Shown one piece after another: positions 24,629 through 34,362 of a stretch of 44,396 bases of DNA. The notes beneath the pieces are model-generated. The model was not told where the DNA came from. It did not search any database and worked only from the letters and a program-made list of their open reading frames with translations. This DNA is from Clostridia bacterium (GTDB taxonomy: Bacteria > Bacillota > Clostridia > Oscillospirales > CAG-272), in contig CAAFLY010000195.1 in NCBI GenBank assembly GCA_900763885.1, positions 1 through 44,396 of the forward strand, in the 5' to 3' direction. A program made the translations under genes and the position numbers. Within the stretch, counting starts at the first letter, position 1, and every line of letters begins with the position of its first letter.

Positions 24629-25510
24629 ATGGCGATCCGGGCAAGCATCCCGATGCAGTTCGGCAGCAAAACGGAGGAGGATTTTTCTCTCTCCACAATT
24701 CGCGGCAGCAAAGCATACCTGTGCACCGCACATTGGCACGACTGCTTTGAGCTGCTTCTCGTGCAGAAAGGCTCCTTTACCGTACATCTTGCCGATGAGG
24801 TCATTGCTCTTGCGGTCGGAGATACGATGGTCATCCCGCCGCATATGCTCCACAGCACGGAAAACGTGGGCGGCACACCATATGAGGTTGTCGTCTTCGG
24901 CTACACGGAGGAGGTGATCTCCACCCCGGAGCTGTCGATCGGGAATCTCAAATACCTTTTGCCGTTTCGCTGTACAAGACCGATCGGTGACTGGTGTATC
25001 CGCGCGGGCACCGACGATACGATCCGCACACGGCTGTCGAAAACGGTACGCGTCGTGGAGGAGACGACCGCGTCGACCCGCCCGCTTCTGGTGCGCAGCG
25101 CGATCCTGCTGCTCCACGCGTCGCTGTACACGCATTATCTGCCCGCCGCCGGATCGATGGAAAACGAGTCGTATATCGCACAGGTCGAGCAGTATATCGC
25201 GGCGCATTTGTCCGAGGAGATCTCCCCCTACACGGTCGCGGACGAGCTGCATATCAGCTACAGTCATCTTGCGCGCCTTGTCAAGCGGCATTTCGGCTTT
25301 TCCATAGGAGAGCTTGTCTGTCGGATGCGGATGAACGTCGCGGAGGAATGGATGGCTGCCGATCCGTCGCGTCCGATCACGGACATTGCCATGCGTCTTG
25401 GATTCGGCAGCACGAGCTATTTCATCCGTCAGTTCACCCGACTGCGCGGTTGTCCGCCGGGAGCGTATCGTCGGATGCTGGCGGATAAGGGCGACAAGCC
25501 CGCGGGATAA
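24629..25510 (+). CDS. AraC-family regulator of the carbohydrate locus
   Basis: A 293-residue AraC-type activator/repressor. The N-terminal cupin domain has HWHDCFELLLVQKGSFTVHL and GDTMVIPPHMLHS, the usual sugar-sensing pattern. The C-terminal HTH pair spans about residues 188-285, with ISYSHLARLVKRHFGFSIGE and ITDIAMRLGFGSTSYFIRQF as the two recognition helices. AGGAGG 7 bases before the ATG fixes the start. It sits between the divergent rhamnosidase operon and the convergent beta-helix gene, so control of both is likely but inferred. The phased repeats at its own start site suggest autoregulation. Confidence 0.92.
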   Translation: MAIRASIPMQFGSKTEEDFSLSTIRGSKAYLCTAHWHDCFELLLVQKGSFTVHLADEVIALAVGDTMVIPPHMLHSTENVGGTPYEVVVFGYTEEVISTPELSIGNLKYLLPFRCTRPIGDWCIRAGTDDTIRTRLSKTVRVVEETTASTRPLLVRSAILLLHASLYTHYLPAAGSMENESYIAQVEQYIAAHLSEEISPYTVADELHISYSHLARLVKRHFGFSIGELVCRMRMNVAEEWMAADPSRPITDIAMRLGFGSTSYFIRQFTRLRGCPPGAYRRMLADKGDKPAG

Positions 25511-25547
25511 CACGGATTGGGCGGACAAGAAACCACTGTCAGGGGAG

Positions 25548-25578
25548 ACCGGGAAGGCGCGCGTACCTCCCCGGTTTT
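25548..25578 (+). terminator. Terminator of the AraC gene
   Basis: ACCGGG-AAGG pairs with CCTC-CCCGGT with one A-C mismatch. Four T follow. Confidence 0.6.
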
Positions 25579-25588
25579 CGCGTGAAGA

Positions 25589-27532
25589 TTATTCTCCGCG
25601 CACACCTGCGTCGGACGGATCGAGCTTTTTGAAGCCGATGGCGTATGCCGGGGAATCGTCCGGAAGTGTGAAATCGTAGTGCGCCGCGTCCGCAAATCCG
25701 GGATCCGCGATGATGCTGCCGTTCTCCATGCCGTTCTCCCGCATATACGCGATGTCGTGATCGCCGAAGAAGCGGTATCTCTCCGTCGTGTCGAAGAAGA
25801 GATTGTTGCGCGACGGGACCTTTCCCTCCGTGATGTGGCCTTCCTGCAGACCGTACATCGGTGCGCCCGCGGAATAGAAGATGTTGTTCTCCAGCAGCAG
25901 AGACACGTGGTCCTCCAGGCGCGAAATGCGGAAGATCTGATCCCCGCCGAACGCGAATATGTTGTTGCGGATCAGGTTGTAGGAGCCGTAGTGCTGGTGA
26001 TAACAGTTGTCGCTGCAATTGTAGCAGATGTTGTCCTCTAGGGTCATATAGGAGGAGCCCTCGTCCGTATACAGCGCCCAGCCGCCGTAATTCTTCGAGG
26101 ATACGTCGTGGATCACGTTGCCGCAGACCACGGTACCGGGCTGTTTGCCGAGGAGATAGACGCCGCCCATGTCGGAGAGCATACCCTTGCCGAGATCGTG
26201 GATGTGATTTTTCGCGATCCGGTTGTCGTGCGCGTTGTTGTCGGCGTATCCCCAGACCCAGCCGCAGGAAATACCCGTGTAGTACAGATTGCCGATCTCG
26301 TTGTGCTCCGCGGTGCAGTGATGGGTGTGCATCATAAGAATGCCACACGCCGCGAAATACCGTCTGCCGCACGTGTCGATCGTGCAGTCCGCGATGGTGC
26401 AGTCGTACGTTTCATCCGCCGGATCGCAGCCGGCTGGACCACCTGTCAGACGGAATCCGCCCGCGCCCCCGTCATAAAAGCGCATATACGTAAACCGCAT
26501 TCCGCTGCAGCCTTCATTGACGCAAACGCCGTGCAGACCGAAATTCGTGAGAGTCACATGGTCGAGGGTGCAGTTTTTCGCGTACCAGAATTCGATGGAG
26601 CCGCCTGCGTTGGAGACTGCCTGCGCGTCGGATGCCACGGGACGGTCGGACTCGTTCTTACCGGAGGTGGAGCCGAGCGCGGCGTAGTCTCCCATCGTCA
26701 CGGACATATCGATCCGACGGATGGTCACGTGCTGTGCCGGATGGTCCGCCGCTCCCGCGATCCGGAAGAAGGTGTGGATCTGCGGGATGTACGCGTCGAT
26801 GGTCTCCGGTGTGATGGACGGATCGCGCGGGATATAGTATACGGTGTCGCCGTCGCGGTACCATTCGTTCTCGTGCGCACCAAAGGTTTCGCCGACGTTT
26901 TCGAGATAGTATTCGAGTCCGGACGCCGTCCCCTTGCCGCCCGCAATGTTGAACCGGGAGCGGTAGCGCATCATGACCTTGCGCGAGACGGGATCATAGG
27001 ACGCGATGGGAGTGTGCTCGTCGATCCAATAGTGGCAGAACGAGATGATGACCTGCCCGGGGTTGCGCAGATCGGTCGGGATGTCCCCCTCGTGCGCGAT
27101 GAACCAATCGGAGCCGGAGAACAGCTGTCCCTCATGGTTCTCCACGTCGTCCGGATAGAGATAGCCCTGCGCGGGATACCGTGTGTACGCGGCACGTCTG
27201 CCGTTCACGTAGAAATCGGAAAACGGACGCACATGCTCGGGCAGACGCGCGGACAGACAGTCGTGACCGTTGTAGGTGTCACGCCGGAATCCGGTCAGAC
27301 GAATGCCGCCAATAAAGCGCACCGTCTCGTTTCCGTACGGCTCCAGCACGATCCGATCGCAGTCCGCGCCAAGCTCGAGCGTTTCGGTGAAATAGTAGTC
27401 ACCGCCGCGCAATCTGACAGCAATCGGCTGACCGGCACCGGCTTTGCGGATCTCCGGAATGCACGCAAGCGCTTGCTTCAGCTCCGCCACGGAATCGACG
27501 GTGATGGATGTGATGGTATGTTCCTTTTGCAT
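25589..27532 (-). CDS. Right-handed parallel beta-helix protein, probable glycoside hydrolase or lyase
   Basis: A 647-residue protein with no signal peptide. The start fits the beta-helix enzyme group whose first strand region reads VAELKQALACIPEIRKAG, then VRLRGGDYYFTETLELG and a short beta insert. From about residue 300 the repeats of a parallel beta-helix are visible: CTLDHVTLTNFGLHGVCVNE, CTIADCTIDTCGRRYF, HCTAEHNEIGNLYYTGI, NRIAKNHIHDLG, TVVCGNVIHDVSS and LEDNICYNC. Relatives with this layout include GH141 enzymes (fucosidase, xylanase) and pectin-active families, so plant or mucin glycan debranching is plausible. The exact family cannot be fixed by eye. It has its own promoter at 27669-27697 and a leader of about 130 bases. 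Confidence 0.8.
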   Translation of the reverse strand: MQKEHTITSITVDSVAELKQALACIPEIRKAGAGQPIAVRLRGGDYYFTETLELGADCDRIVLEPYGNETVRFIGGIRLTGFRRDTYNGHDCLSARLPEHVRPFSDFYVNGRRAAYTRYPAQGYLYPDDVENHEGQLFSGSDWFIAHEGDIPTDLRNPGQVIISFCHYWIDEHTPIASYDPVSRKVMMRYRSRFNIAGGKGTASGLEYYLENVGETFGAHENEWYRDGDTVYYIPRDPSITPETIDAYIPQIHTFFRIAGAADHPAQHVTIRRIDMSVTMGDYAALGSTSGKNESDRPVASDAQAVSNAGGSIEFWYAKNCTLDHVTLTNFGLHGVCVNEGCSGMRFTYMRFYDGGAGGFRLTGGPAGCDPADETYDCTIADCTIDTCGRRYFAACGILMMHTHHCTAEHNEIGNLYYTGISCGWVWGYADNNAHDNRIAKNHIHDLGKGMLSDMGGVYLLGKQPGTVVCGNVIHDVSSKNYGGWALYTDEGSSYMTLEDNICYNCSDNCYHQHYGSYNLIRNNIFAFGGDQIFRISRLEDHVSLLLENNIFYSAGAPMYGLQEGHITEGKVPSRNNLFFDTTERYRFFGDHDIAYMRENGMENGSIIADPGFADAAHYDFTLPDDSPAYAIGFKKLDPSDAGVRGE

Positions 27533-27668
27533 GGTAGCCTCCTATTGGGATTTTTTGTGGATGTGCTGAATCACACGGGATCCTGCGCCAAATCGCGCGG
27601 GGATATGTTTTTTTGCGCGGGCATCCGCCTTGGGTCAGCGCTATCCTGATTTTTGTGCGGTTTTTATC

Positions 27669-27697
27669 AGTATACCGAAAACATGCCGGAATTGCAA
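27669..27697 (-). promoter_or_regulatory. Promoter of the beta-helix gene
   Basis: TTGCAA (27697-27692), 17-base spacer, TATACT (27674-27669) on the minus strand. Confidence 0.65.
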
Positions 27698-27904
27698 TAG
27701 GGTTTCCCAAAAAAAGAGCCGGTGAATGGCAGAATTTGCACACACGCGTTTTCCCCAAATCTCCACCGTATCGGCTGAACACAGAGCAGGCGCCAAAATA
27801 TGGCTGTCTTTTTGCAAAACAGATTTCTCCGGGACGGATCCTGTTCGGATACATATGATTTGTGGTTTTTCACACAAAATCCGCGTTTCGCCTGCCGTGC
27901 GGTC
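27698..27904. other. Intergenic stretch between divergent promoters
   Basis: Lies between the beta-helix promoter and the ABC exporter promoter. It is AT-richer than the flanking genes. Short open frames on both strands have no ribosome binding site and resemble no known protein. I see no RNA structure that I can name. Confidence 0.5.
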
Positions 27905-27933
27905 TTGTTTTTGCGGGGCGGATATGGTATACT
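27905..27933 (+). promoter_or_regulatory. Promoter of the first ABC exporter operon
   Basis: TTGTTT (27905-27910), 17-base spacer, TATACT (27928-27933). Start near 27940, giving a leader of about 38 bases. Confidence 0.6.
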
Positions 27934-27977
27934 ATAGGGCGTGACACCTGCGAAATTCTCCACGAGGAGGCGTTTTT

Positions 27978-29711
27978 TTGAAGAAACTGTTGTCTTTTCT
28001 GAAGCCGTACGTCAAGGAATCGATTCTTGGGCCGCTGTTTAAGCTTTTGGAGGCGACCTTCGAGCTGTTCGTACCGCTTGTCGTTGCCTATCTCATCGAT
28101 CACGGCATCGGCGAAGGCGATTCCGGTGCGATCTGGGGTGCGTTTCTGCTGCTTGCCGTGGTCGGTTGCATCGGGCTCATCTGCTCCGTCACCGCGCAGT
28201 ATTTCGCCGCGAAAGCATCTGTCGGATGTGCCGGAGCCGTTCGTCATGCGCTGTTTGCCCATGTACAGACGCTGTCATTCTCCAATCTCGATACCATCGG
28301 CGCGTCCACGCTCATCACACGGATGACAAGCGACGTGAATCAGGTGCAGTCCGGGCTCAATCTGACGCTGCGGCTCCTTCTGCGCTCGCCGTTTGTCGTA
28401 TTCGGCGCGATGATCATGGCATTCACCATCGATGTACGCTCGGCACTGATCTTCGCCGTCACAATTCCGATCCTCTCCCTTGTGGTTTTCGGGATCATGC
28501 TCATCACCATGCCGCTTTACAAAAAAGTGCAGGGGCAGCTCGACGGCGTGCTTTCCTCGACGCGCGAAAGTCTCTCCGGCGCCCGTGTGATCCGCGCGTT
28601 CCGGATGGAGGAGGCTGCCGCCGCGGAATTCAACACCCGCAACGAGACGCTGACCGCCACGCAGAAGTTCGTCGGCAAGATCTCCGCGCTCATGAATCCG
28701 ATCACCTACGTCATCATCAACGCGGCGATCATCCTTTTATTATATACGGGAGCTGTACAGGTCGATACCGGTGTTCTGACACAGGGACAGGTCGTGGCGC
28801 TGTATAACTATATGAGCCAGATCCTCATTGAGCTGGTCAAGATGGCGAACATGATCATCCAGCTCACAAAGGCTGCCGCGTGTGCCAAACGGATCGAGGA
28901 TGTTCTCGACACAAAGCCGACGCAGACATGGTCGGATACGGTGCCGGAAACGCTTCCTGCCGACAGCCGCGTAGCCTTCTCACACGTTTCTCTGCGGTAT
29001 GCTGGTGCTGGTGCGGATTCGCTGACCGACATTTCGTTTACGGCACGTCCGGGCGAGACCATCGGCATCATCGGCGGCACAGGCTCCGGCAAATCGTCTC
29101 TGGTACAGCTGATCCCGCGCTTTTATGACGCGACCGGCGGAACCGTCACCGTGGACGGCACGGATGTACAGAGCTACCCGGCGGATATGCTGCGCGGGCG
29201 GATCGGCTTTGTCCTGCAGCGTGCGTCGCTCTTCCACGGGACGATCCGCGACAATCTGAAATGGGGACAGCCCGACGCCACCGACGCGGAGCTGCAGTAC
29301 GCGATGGAACAGGCGCAGGCGGGAGAGATCTTCGCTGCCAAGGGTCTGGACCATATGCTTGAGCAGGATGGGCGCAATCTATCCGGCGGACAGAGACAGC
29401 GTCTGACCATTGCAAGAGCCCTGGTGCGCAAGCCGGAGATCCTCATCCTTGACGACAGCGCGTCCGCTCTCGATCTTGCTACCGATGCGGCGCTGCGTAA
29501 GGCAATCTCCGAGATCGACTATCATCCGACGGTCTTTATCGTATCCCAGCGTACCTCCTCGCTCCGGCAGGCGGACACGATCCTCGTGCTCGACGACGGT
29601 GTGCTTGTCGGAAAGGGCGATCATGACACGCTGCTTGCAACGTGCGACGTATACCGCGAGATCCATGAATCCCAGACGGGCGGTGCGAAGAAAGGGGGCA
29701 GGACAGAATGA
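27978..29711 (+). CDS. ABC exporter half-transporter with degenerate ATP site (subunit A)
   Basis: A 577-residue half-transporter: six transmembrane helices (about residues 1-310) fused to an ATPase. Walker A is GGTGSGKSSL, the signature LSGGQRQRL, and Walker B ILILDDSASALD. The base that should be the catalytic Glu after Walker B is Asp. In heterodimeric exporters such as BmrCD and TM287/288 one partner has exactly this change, making one ATP site inactive. The start codon is TTG at 27978, set by GAGGAGG 7 bases upstream and by the MKKLLSFLKPYVKE N-terminus. It overlaps the next gene by 4 bases. The exported substrate is unknown (drug, lipid or peptide). Confidence 0.93.
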   Translation: MKKLLSFLKPYVKESILGPLFKLLEATFELFVPLVVAYLIDHGIGEGDSGAIWGAFLLLAVVGCIGLICSVTAQYFAAKASVGCAGAVRHALFAHVQTLSFSNLDTIGASTLITRMTSDVNQVQSGLNLTLRLLLRSPFVVFGAMIMAFTIDVRSALIFAVTIPILSLVVFGIMLITMPLYKKVQGQLDGVLSSTRESLSGARVIRAFRMEEAAAAEFNTRNETLTATQKFVGKISALMNPITYVIINAAIILLLYTGAVQVDTGVLTQGQVVALYNYMSQILIELVKMANMIIQLTKAAACAKRIEDVLDTKPTQTWSDTVPETLPADSRVAFSHVSLRYAGAGADSLTDISFTARPGETIGIIGGTGSGKSSLVQLIPRFYDATGGTVTVDGTDVQSYPADMLRGRIGFVLQRASLFHGTIRDNLKWGQPDATDAELQYAMEQAQAGEIFAAKGLDHMLEQDGRNLSGGQRQRLTIARALVRKPEILILDDSASALDLATDAALRKAISEIDYHPTVFIVSQRTSSLRQADTILVLDDGVLVGKGDHDTLLATCDVYREIHESQTGGAKKGGRTE

Positions 29712-31468
29712 AAACGAAGAAATTGGATGTATCCCAGAGAGAGACGATCCGTGAGGTCCTGCGGTACATACGCCGCTATCGTCTGCTTTTGGCACTGTCG
29801 ATCCTTCTTGCCGCCGTTTCCGTTGCGCTGACGCTGTATATCCCGATCCTTGTAGGCCGTGCCGTAGACTGCATGGTCGGCGTCGGTGCGATCGACAGAA
29901 CGGGACTCGCGGAAAATGCCGTGAGGATCGCTGTCGCCGCCTGTGCCGTCGCGCTCACCCAGTGGCTCATGACGACGATCCACAACCGGATCACGTTTGA
30001 AGTGGTGCGCGACATCCGTGATGAAGCATACCGCAAGATCGGCACGCTGCCGCTGTCCTTCATCGACAGCCATTCGCATGGCGAGATCGTCAGCCGGGTC
30101 ATTGCCGACGCGGATCAGTTTGCGGACGGGCTTCTCATGGGCTTCTCCCAGCTGTTCACCGGTGTTGTGACCATTCTTGGCACGCTCGGCTTCATGCTCT
30201 CGATCCATCCGCTCATCACGCTGGTGGTCGTTGTGCTGACGCCGCTGTCCCTTTTTGTCGCCTCCTTTATCGCCAAACGCACCTATGCGATGTTCCGCAA
30301 GCAGTCTGAGGTACGCGGAGAGCAGACGGCGTTCATCAACGAGATGATCAACGGCGAAAAGGTCGTCATGGCGTTCTCCAAGGAGGGCGATGTGGTGGAG
30401 ACCTTTGACGAGATCAACGGCAGACTCACGAAATACGCGCTGCAGGCGACGTTCTTCTCTTCCCTTGTGAATCCGACGACGCGGTTTGTCAACAACATCG
30501 TATACGCGGCGGTCTGTCTGGCAGGTGCGTTTTCCGTTCTCACCGGCACCATGACAGTCGGCGGTCTGACGAGCTTTTTAAGTTATGCGAACCAATACAC
30601 CAAGCCCTTCAACGAGATCTCCGGCGTGGTCACAGAGCTGCAGAACGCCATCGCCTGCGCCACCAGAATCTTCGATCTCATCCACGCGCAGTCGGAGAAG
30701 CCGGATGACGCCGACGCGGTCGCTCTCGCTCATCCAACGGGCGAGGTAACCATCGATCACGTGGACTTCTCGTATGTGCCGGAAAAGCCGCTGATCCGCG
30801 ATTTCTGCCTGCACGTGAAGCCCGGTCAGCGCATTGCCATTGTCGGACCGACCGGCTGCGGCAAAACAACGATGATCAACCTTCTCATGCGCTTCTACGA
30901 TGTGAACGACGGCTCCATCTCCCTCGACGGCGTAGATATCCGCCACTGGAAGCGGGGCGCGCTCCACGAAAGCATCGGCATGGTTCTGCAGGATACATGG
31001 CTGAAGGACGGAACGGTGCGCGAGAACATTGCCATGGGCAGAGACGCGACGGACGACGAGATCGAGGCAGCCGCCCGCGCCGCACACGCACACAGCTTTA
31101 TCCTGCGTCTGCCGGAGGGATACAACACAAAAATCGGCGAGGACAAGGGCGGTCTGTCGCAGGGACAACGGCAGCTGCTCTGCATTGCGCGTGTGATGCT
31201 GCAGATCCCGCCCCTGCTCATCCTCGACGAGGCGACCTCCTCCATCGATACGCGCACCGAGATGAAGATCCAGTCCGCATTTGCCAAACTGATGGAAGGC
31301 AGAACGAGCTTTATCGTAGCGCACCGTCTGTCCACCATCCGGGAAGCGGACGTGATCCTCGTCATGCGCGACGGCTCAGTGGTCGAAACCGGAACCCACG
31401 ACGCGCTGCTCGAAAAAGGCGGCTTCTACGCGAAGCTGTGGAACAGTCAGTTTGCGCTGCAGGAATGA
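29708..31468 (+). CDS. ABC exporter half-transporter with canonical ATP site (subunit B)
   Basis: A 586-residue partner of the preceding gene. The six-helix exporter domain spans about residues 20-330. The ATPase has Walker A GPTGCGKTTM, signature LSQGQRQLL and Walker B LLILDEATSSID with the catalytic Glu intact, then the H-loop IVAHRLSTI. With subunit A it forms one working and one degenerate ATP site, as known for heterodimeric exporters. The 4-base ATGA overlap gives coupled translation and a 1:1 ratio. It is followed by a strong terminator. Confidence 0.94.
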   Translation: MKTKKLDVSQRETIREVLRYIRRYRLLLALSILLAAVSVALTLYIPILVGRAVDCMVGVGAIDRTGLAENAVRIAVAACAVALTQWLMTTIHNRITFEVVRDIRDEAYRKIGTLPLSFIDSHSHGEIVSRVIADADQFADGLLMGFSQLFTGVVTILGTLGFMLSIHPLITLVVVVLTPLSLFVASFIAKRTYAMFRKQSEVRGEQTAFINEMINGEKVVMAFSKEGDVVETFDEINGRLTKYALQATFFSSLVNPTTRFVNNIVYAAVCLAGAFSVLTGTMTVGGLTSFLSYANQYTKPFNEISGVVTELQNAIACATRIFDLIHAQSEKPDDADAVALAHPTGEVTIDHVDFSYVPEKPLIRDFCLHVKPGQRIAIVGPTGCGKTTMINLLMRFYDVNDGSISLDGVDIRHWKRGALHESIGMVLQDTWLKDGTVRENIAMGRDATDDEIEAAARAAHAHSFILRLPEGYNTKIGEDKGGLSQGQRQLLCIARVMLQIPPLLILDEATSSIDTRTEMKIQSAFAKLMEGRTSFIVAHRLSTIREADVILVMRDGSVVETGTHDALLEKGGFYAKLWNSQFALQE

Positions 31469-31530
31469 CCGCCATGATCGGTTATATCCAAATACTCTGA
31501 AGCGTTCGAGTTTTTCCTCTGTAAAGCAAA

Positions 31531-31580
31531 AAAATCCCGATGCACGTTTTATGATACGATGCATCGGGATTTTTTTGTCA
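31531..31580. terminator. Bidirectional terminator between ABC exporter and metQ
   Basis: AAAATCCCGATGCA pairs perfectly with TGCATCGGGATTTT, followed by T on both strands. It ends the exporter operon on plus and metNIQ on minus. Confidence 0.92.
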
Positions 31581-31613
31581 TGCAGGAGCTATACCGTCAG
31601 AGCCTGTCTGTTC

Positions 31614-32417
31614 TCAGAAGATCGCGACAACGGCGCCGCCATAGGTGCTTGTGATGTAGTCGCGGACGGTGTCGGACAGGAGGGCTTCCTTGAGCGCCTC
31701 TGTCTTTGCGTCGTTTTCGTTGCCTTCCTTGACAACAAGGACGTTTGCAAAGGTCTGGGCGGCTTCGGAGGCTGCGTCCTCAGAGGCGAGGGAATCGTTA
31801 GAGCTCAGACCGGCGCCGAGGGCGTAGTTGCCGTTGATGACTGCCACTGCCACTTCGTCGAGAACGGTCGGCAGGAGCGCAGCTTCCATTTCCTTGATGT
31901 CGTAGCCATGCGGGTTGTCGATAATGTCGTTCTTCGTAGCGGTCAGACCGGCGCCTTCCTTCAGCGTGATCAGACCCTGTGCGGCGAGAAGCTGGAGGGC
32001 GCGCGCTTCGTTGGTGGTGTCATTCGGAACGGCAATCGCTGCACCATCCGGCAGAGCGGCGAGGGAATCCACGGTGCCGCGGTAAATGGCGAACGGCTCA
32101 TAGTGGATCTTGGCAACGGAGACGAGGTGGGTCTTGTTTTCCTCGTTGAAGGAATCGAGGTACGGCTGGTGCTGGAAGTAGTTCGCGTCCACCTCACCGT
32201 CCTCCGTGAACTGGTTCGGCGTTACATAATCGGACACGACCTTGATATTCAGCGTATAGCCCTTTTCCTCAAGCAGCGGCTTGCATACCTCAAGGATCTC
32301 TGCGTGCGGAGTGGAGGTGGCGGCAACGGTGATGGTCTTGTCATCGGTCTTACCGCAGGATGCAAGGCCCGGGATAAGAAGTGCGGCTGCGAGAATGAGA
32401 GAAGCAAGTTTTTTCAT
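31614..32417 (-). CDS. metQ: MetQ/NlpA methionine-binding lipoprotein
   Basis: A 267-residue lipoprotein with lipobox PGLASCGK (Cys near 21) and the NlpA/MetQ fold: TITVAATSTPHAEILE, then GEVDANYFQHQPYLDSFN, IHYEPFAIYRG, AIAVPNDTTNEARAL and VAVINGNYALGAGL. It captures methionine (or a related sulfur amino acid) outside the membrane for MetNI. It is the last gene of the metN-metI-metQ operon, 69 bases after metI, with AAAGGAGA before the ATG. Confidence 0.95.
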   Translation of the reverse strand: MKKLASLILAAALLIPGLASCGKTDDKTITVAATSTPHAEILEVCKPLLEEKGYTLNIKVVSDYVTPNQFTEDGEVDANYFQHQPYLDSFNEENKTHLVSVAKIHYEPFAIYRGTVDSLAALPDGAAIAVPNDTTNEARALQLLAAQGLITLKEGAGLTATKNDIIDNPHGYDIKEMEAALLPTVLDEVAVAVINGNYALGAGLSSNDSLASEDAASEAAQTFANVLVVKEGNENDAKTEALKEALLSDTVRDYITSTYGGAVVAIF

Positions 32418-32486
32418 GGTATTTTCTCCTTTATATGATGGTTTTCAAGAATTGGGGTATCTATGATAAAGGCTTGCGCCGGATTT

Positions 32487-33173
32487 TCAGTGGCGGATCC
32501 GTTTATCGCTGCGTTTGGCAAGGCGGCTGAGCACCTCCTGCGCGATCTGCACGAGGATGATGAGCAGCAGCGAGGAAATATACATGATCTGCGGCTGGAA
32601 CCGATACAGACCGTATTGGATCGCAAGCTGTCCGAGCCCGCCGCCCGCGATCAGATAGGACATCGGTGTATAGCCGAGGATGGTGGTCAGAGCGATCGCG
32701 CCTCCGACGAGCAGGGACGGTCTCGCCTCCGGAAGCACCACCTTCCAGATGATCTGCCAGTTTGTCGAGCCCATGGACTGCGCCGCCTCGATCACACCGC
32801 GGTCGACCTCACGCAGAGACGATTCCACCATGCGTGCGACAAACGGCGCCGCTGCCACGATCAGGTAGAAGATAAACGCACGGTCACCCATTTTTGTGCC
32901 GACCACGAGCTTTGCCACCGGCTGGATCATGACGAGGAGGATGATAAACGGAACGGAGCGGATGATATTGACGATCACGCCGGTCACGCCGTTTACCACG
33001 CGGTTCGGGAAGATGGAGTCCTTTGCCGTTCCGTATAAGAGAATGCCGAGCGGGATGCCGATGATATATGCCGCAAGAGTGGATATTAGGGTGATCTTTA
33101 AGGTATCCCACAGAGCCACGACGTACTGCGTCGCCATGCCTCCATCAAACAGGATCACGAAAATGTCATTCAT
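32487..33173 (-). CDS. metI: MetI methionine ABC transporter permease
   Basis: A 228-residue inner membrane permease with about five transmembrane helices. The EAA loop that contacts the ATPase is EAAQSMGSTNWQIIWKVVLPEA in pieces (EAAQSMGSTNWQIIWK). Length is normal for MetI. It overlaps metN by 8 bases (ATGAATGA), so translation is coupled. Confidence 0.95.
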   Translation of the reverse strand: MNDIFVILFDGGMATQYVVALWDTLKITLISTLAAYIIGIPLGILLYGTAKDSIFPNRVVNGVTGVIVNIIRSVPFIILLVMIQPVAKLVVGTKMGDRAFIFYLIVAAAPFVARMVESSLREVDRGVIEAAQSMGSTNWQIIWKVVLPEARPSLLVGGAIALTTILGYTPMSYLIAGGGLGQLAIQYGLYRFQPQIMYISSLLLIILVQIAQEVLSRLAKRSDKRIRH

Positions 33174-34191
33174 CGTCTTCCGCCTCCCTTCCGGTTTCCT
33201 GATATTCTATATCCTCATACACGATGCCGCGGCTTTCGAGATATTTGCGGATCCGTGCCGCAGCCGCTTCATCCTCCGGGAGCTGCAGAAGCATTTGTCC
33301 GTACGCCTTGCCGTCGATGTTTTTGGTGTCGGCTCCCAGAATGTTGACCGCCGCGTGACATTCGAGCGAGAGATTGGAGATCACCGGCTCAAACGCGGAC
33401 TGTCCGTCGAACACGATGCGGATCACGCAGGTGCCATGGACCTCGGATACCGCACTTTGCTTCGGCAGGATCAGCTCTCTGGCAATGGCGGACTGCGGGG
33501 AGACGAAAATGTCCTTCACGAGGCCGGATTCCGCGACCACGCCTCCGTCCAGAACCGCGACCTTGTTGCAGATCTGCTCGACGACCTTCATCTCATGGGT
33601 GATGACTACGATCGTAACGCCCATCGTGCGGTTGATCTCCTGCAGCAGGGACAAAATCGAGCGTGTGGTGTTCGGGTCGAGAGCGCTTGTGGCTTCGTCA
33701 CAGAGGAGCACCTCCGGATCCATGGCAAGCGCACGGGCGATCGCGACGCGCTGCTTTTGTCCGCCGGAGAGCTGCGCGGGATAATTTTGCATTCGATCCG
33801 CCAGCCCGACGACCTCCAAGAGGTGCTTGGCCTTCTCGAGAGCCGCTTTTTTCGGAACTCCCGCGATCTCCATCGGGTAGCACACGTTTTTGAGCGCCGT
33901 GCGCTGTGCGAGAAGGTTGAAATTCTGGAAGATCATGGAGATCGACCGTCGGGTGGCGAGCAGCTCCTTGTGGGTCAGCGTTGCAAGATCGGTACCCTTG
34001 AACAGGACTCTGCCGGAGGTCGGCCGCTCCAAAAAGTTGATGCAGCGCACGAGGGTGGATTTGCCGGCGCCGGACAGACCGATGATACCGTAAATGTCGC
34101 CTTTTTCCACGTGCAAAGATACGTCCCGCACCGCTTCCACCGTCGTTTTGTCGGTCTGGAAGGTCTTTGAAATGTGTTCGAGCTTGATCAA
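33166..34191 (-). CDS. metN: MetN methionine ABC transporter ATPase with NIL domain
   Basis: A 341-residue ATPase: Walker A GLSGAGKSTL near residue 38, signature LSGGQKQRV, Walker B VLLCDEATSALD, H-loop VITHEMKVV. A C-terminal NIL domain (about residues 265-335) binds methionine and trans-inhibits transport in known MetN proteins. The start codon is TTG at 34191, chosen because AAGGAG lies 7 bases upstream and the product then begins MIKLEHISKTF. The gene is preceded by a leader peptide and terminator (34291-34452), so expression is probably set by attenuation. Confidence 0.95.
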   Translation of the reverse strand: MIKLEHISKTFQTDKTTVEAVRDVSLHVEKGDIYGIIGLSGAGKSTLVRCINFLERPTSGRVLFKGTDLATLTHKELLATRRSISMIFQNFNLLAQRTALKNVCYPMEIAGVPKKAALEKAKHLLEVVGLADRMQNYPAQLSGGQKQRVAIARALAMDPEVLLCDEATSALDPNTTRSILSLLQEINRTMGVTIVVITHEMKVVEQICNKVAVLDGGVVAESGLVKDIFVSPQSAIARELILPKQSAVSEVHGTCVIRIVFDGQSAFEPVISNLSLECHAAVNILGADTKNIDGKAYGQMLLQLPEDEAAAARIRKYLESRGIVYEDIEYQETGREAEDDE

Positions 34192-34290
34192 AATGTGGCT
34201 CCTTCCGCCTATTTGTTAAGGATGCGCTGCGTACATCGAGGTTTTGCGCAAAATCAACCTGAAATCAGCGTTTCCTGAATTTTGGATACA

Positions 34291-34329
34291 AAAATAGTCC
34301 GGGAATGGCAAAACGCACCTTTCCCGGAC
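34291..34329 (-). terminator. Leader terminator (attenuator) of metNIQ
   Basis: On the minus strand GTCCGGGAA pairs perfectly with TTCCCGGAC, then TATTTTTG follows. It lies between the leader peptide stop (34363) and metN, about 100 bases before the metN start. The placement fits a transcription attenuator. Confidence 0.75.
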
Positions 34330-34362
34330 CGGATGTTGCTTTTTCACGGATGTTTTGGCAAG

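Noticed and set aside
26108..27649. 513-codon plus-strand open frame opposite the beta-helix gene
   Set aside because: Antisense shadow; the minus-strand frame has clear beta-helix repeats and a ribosome binding site.
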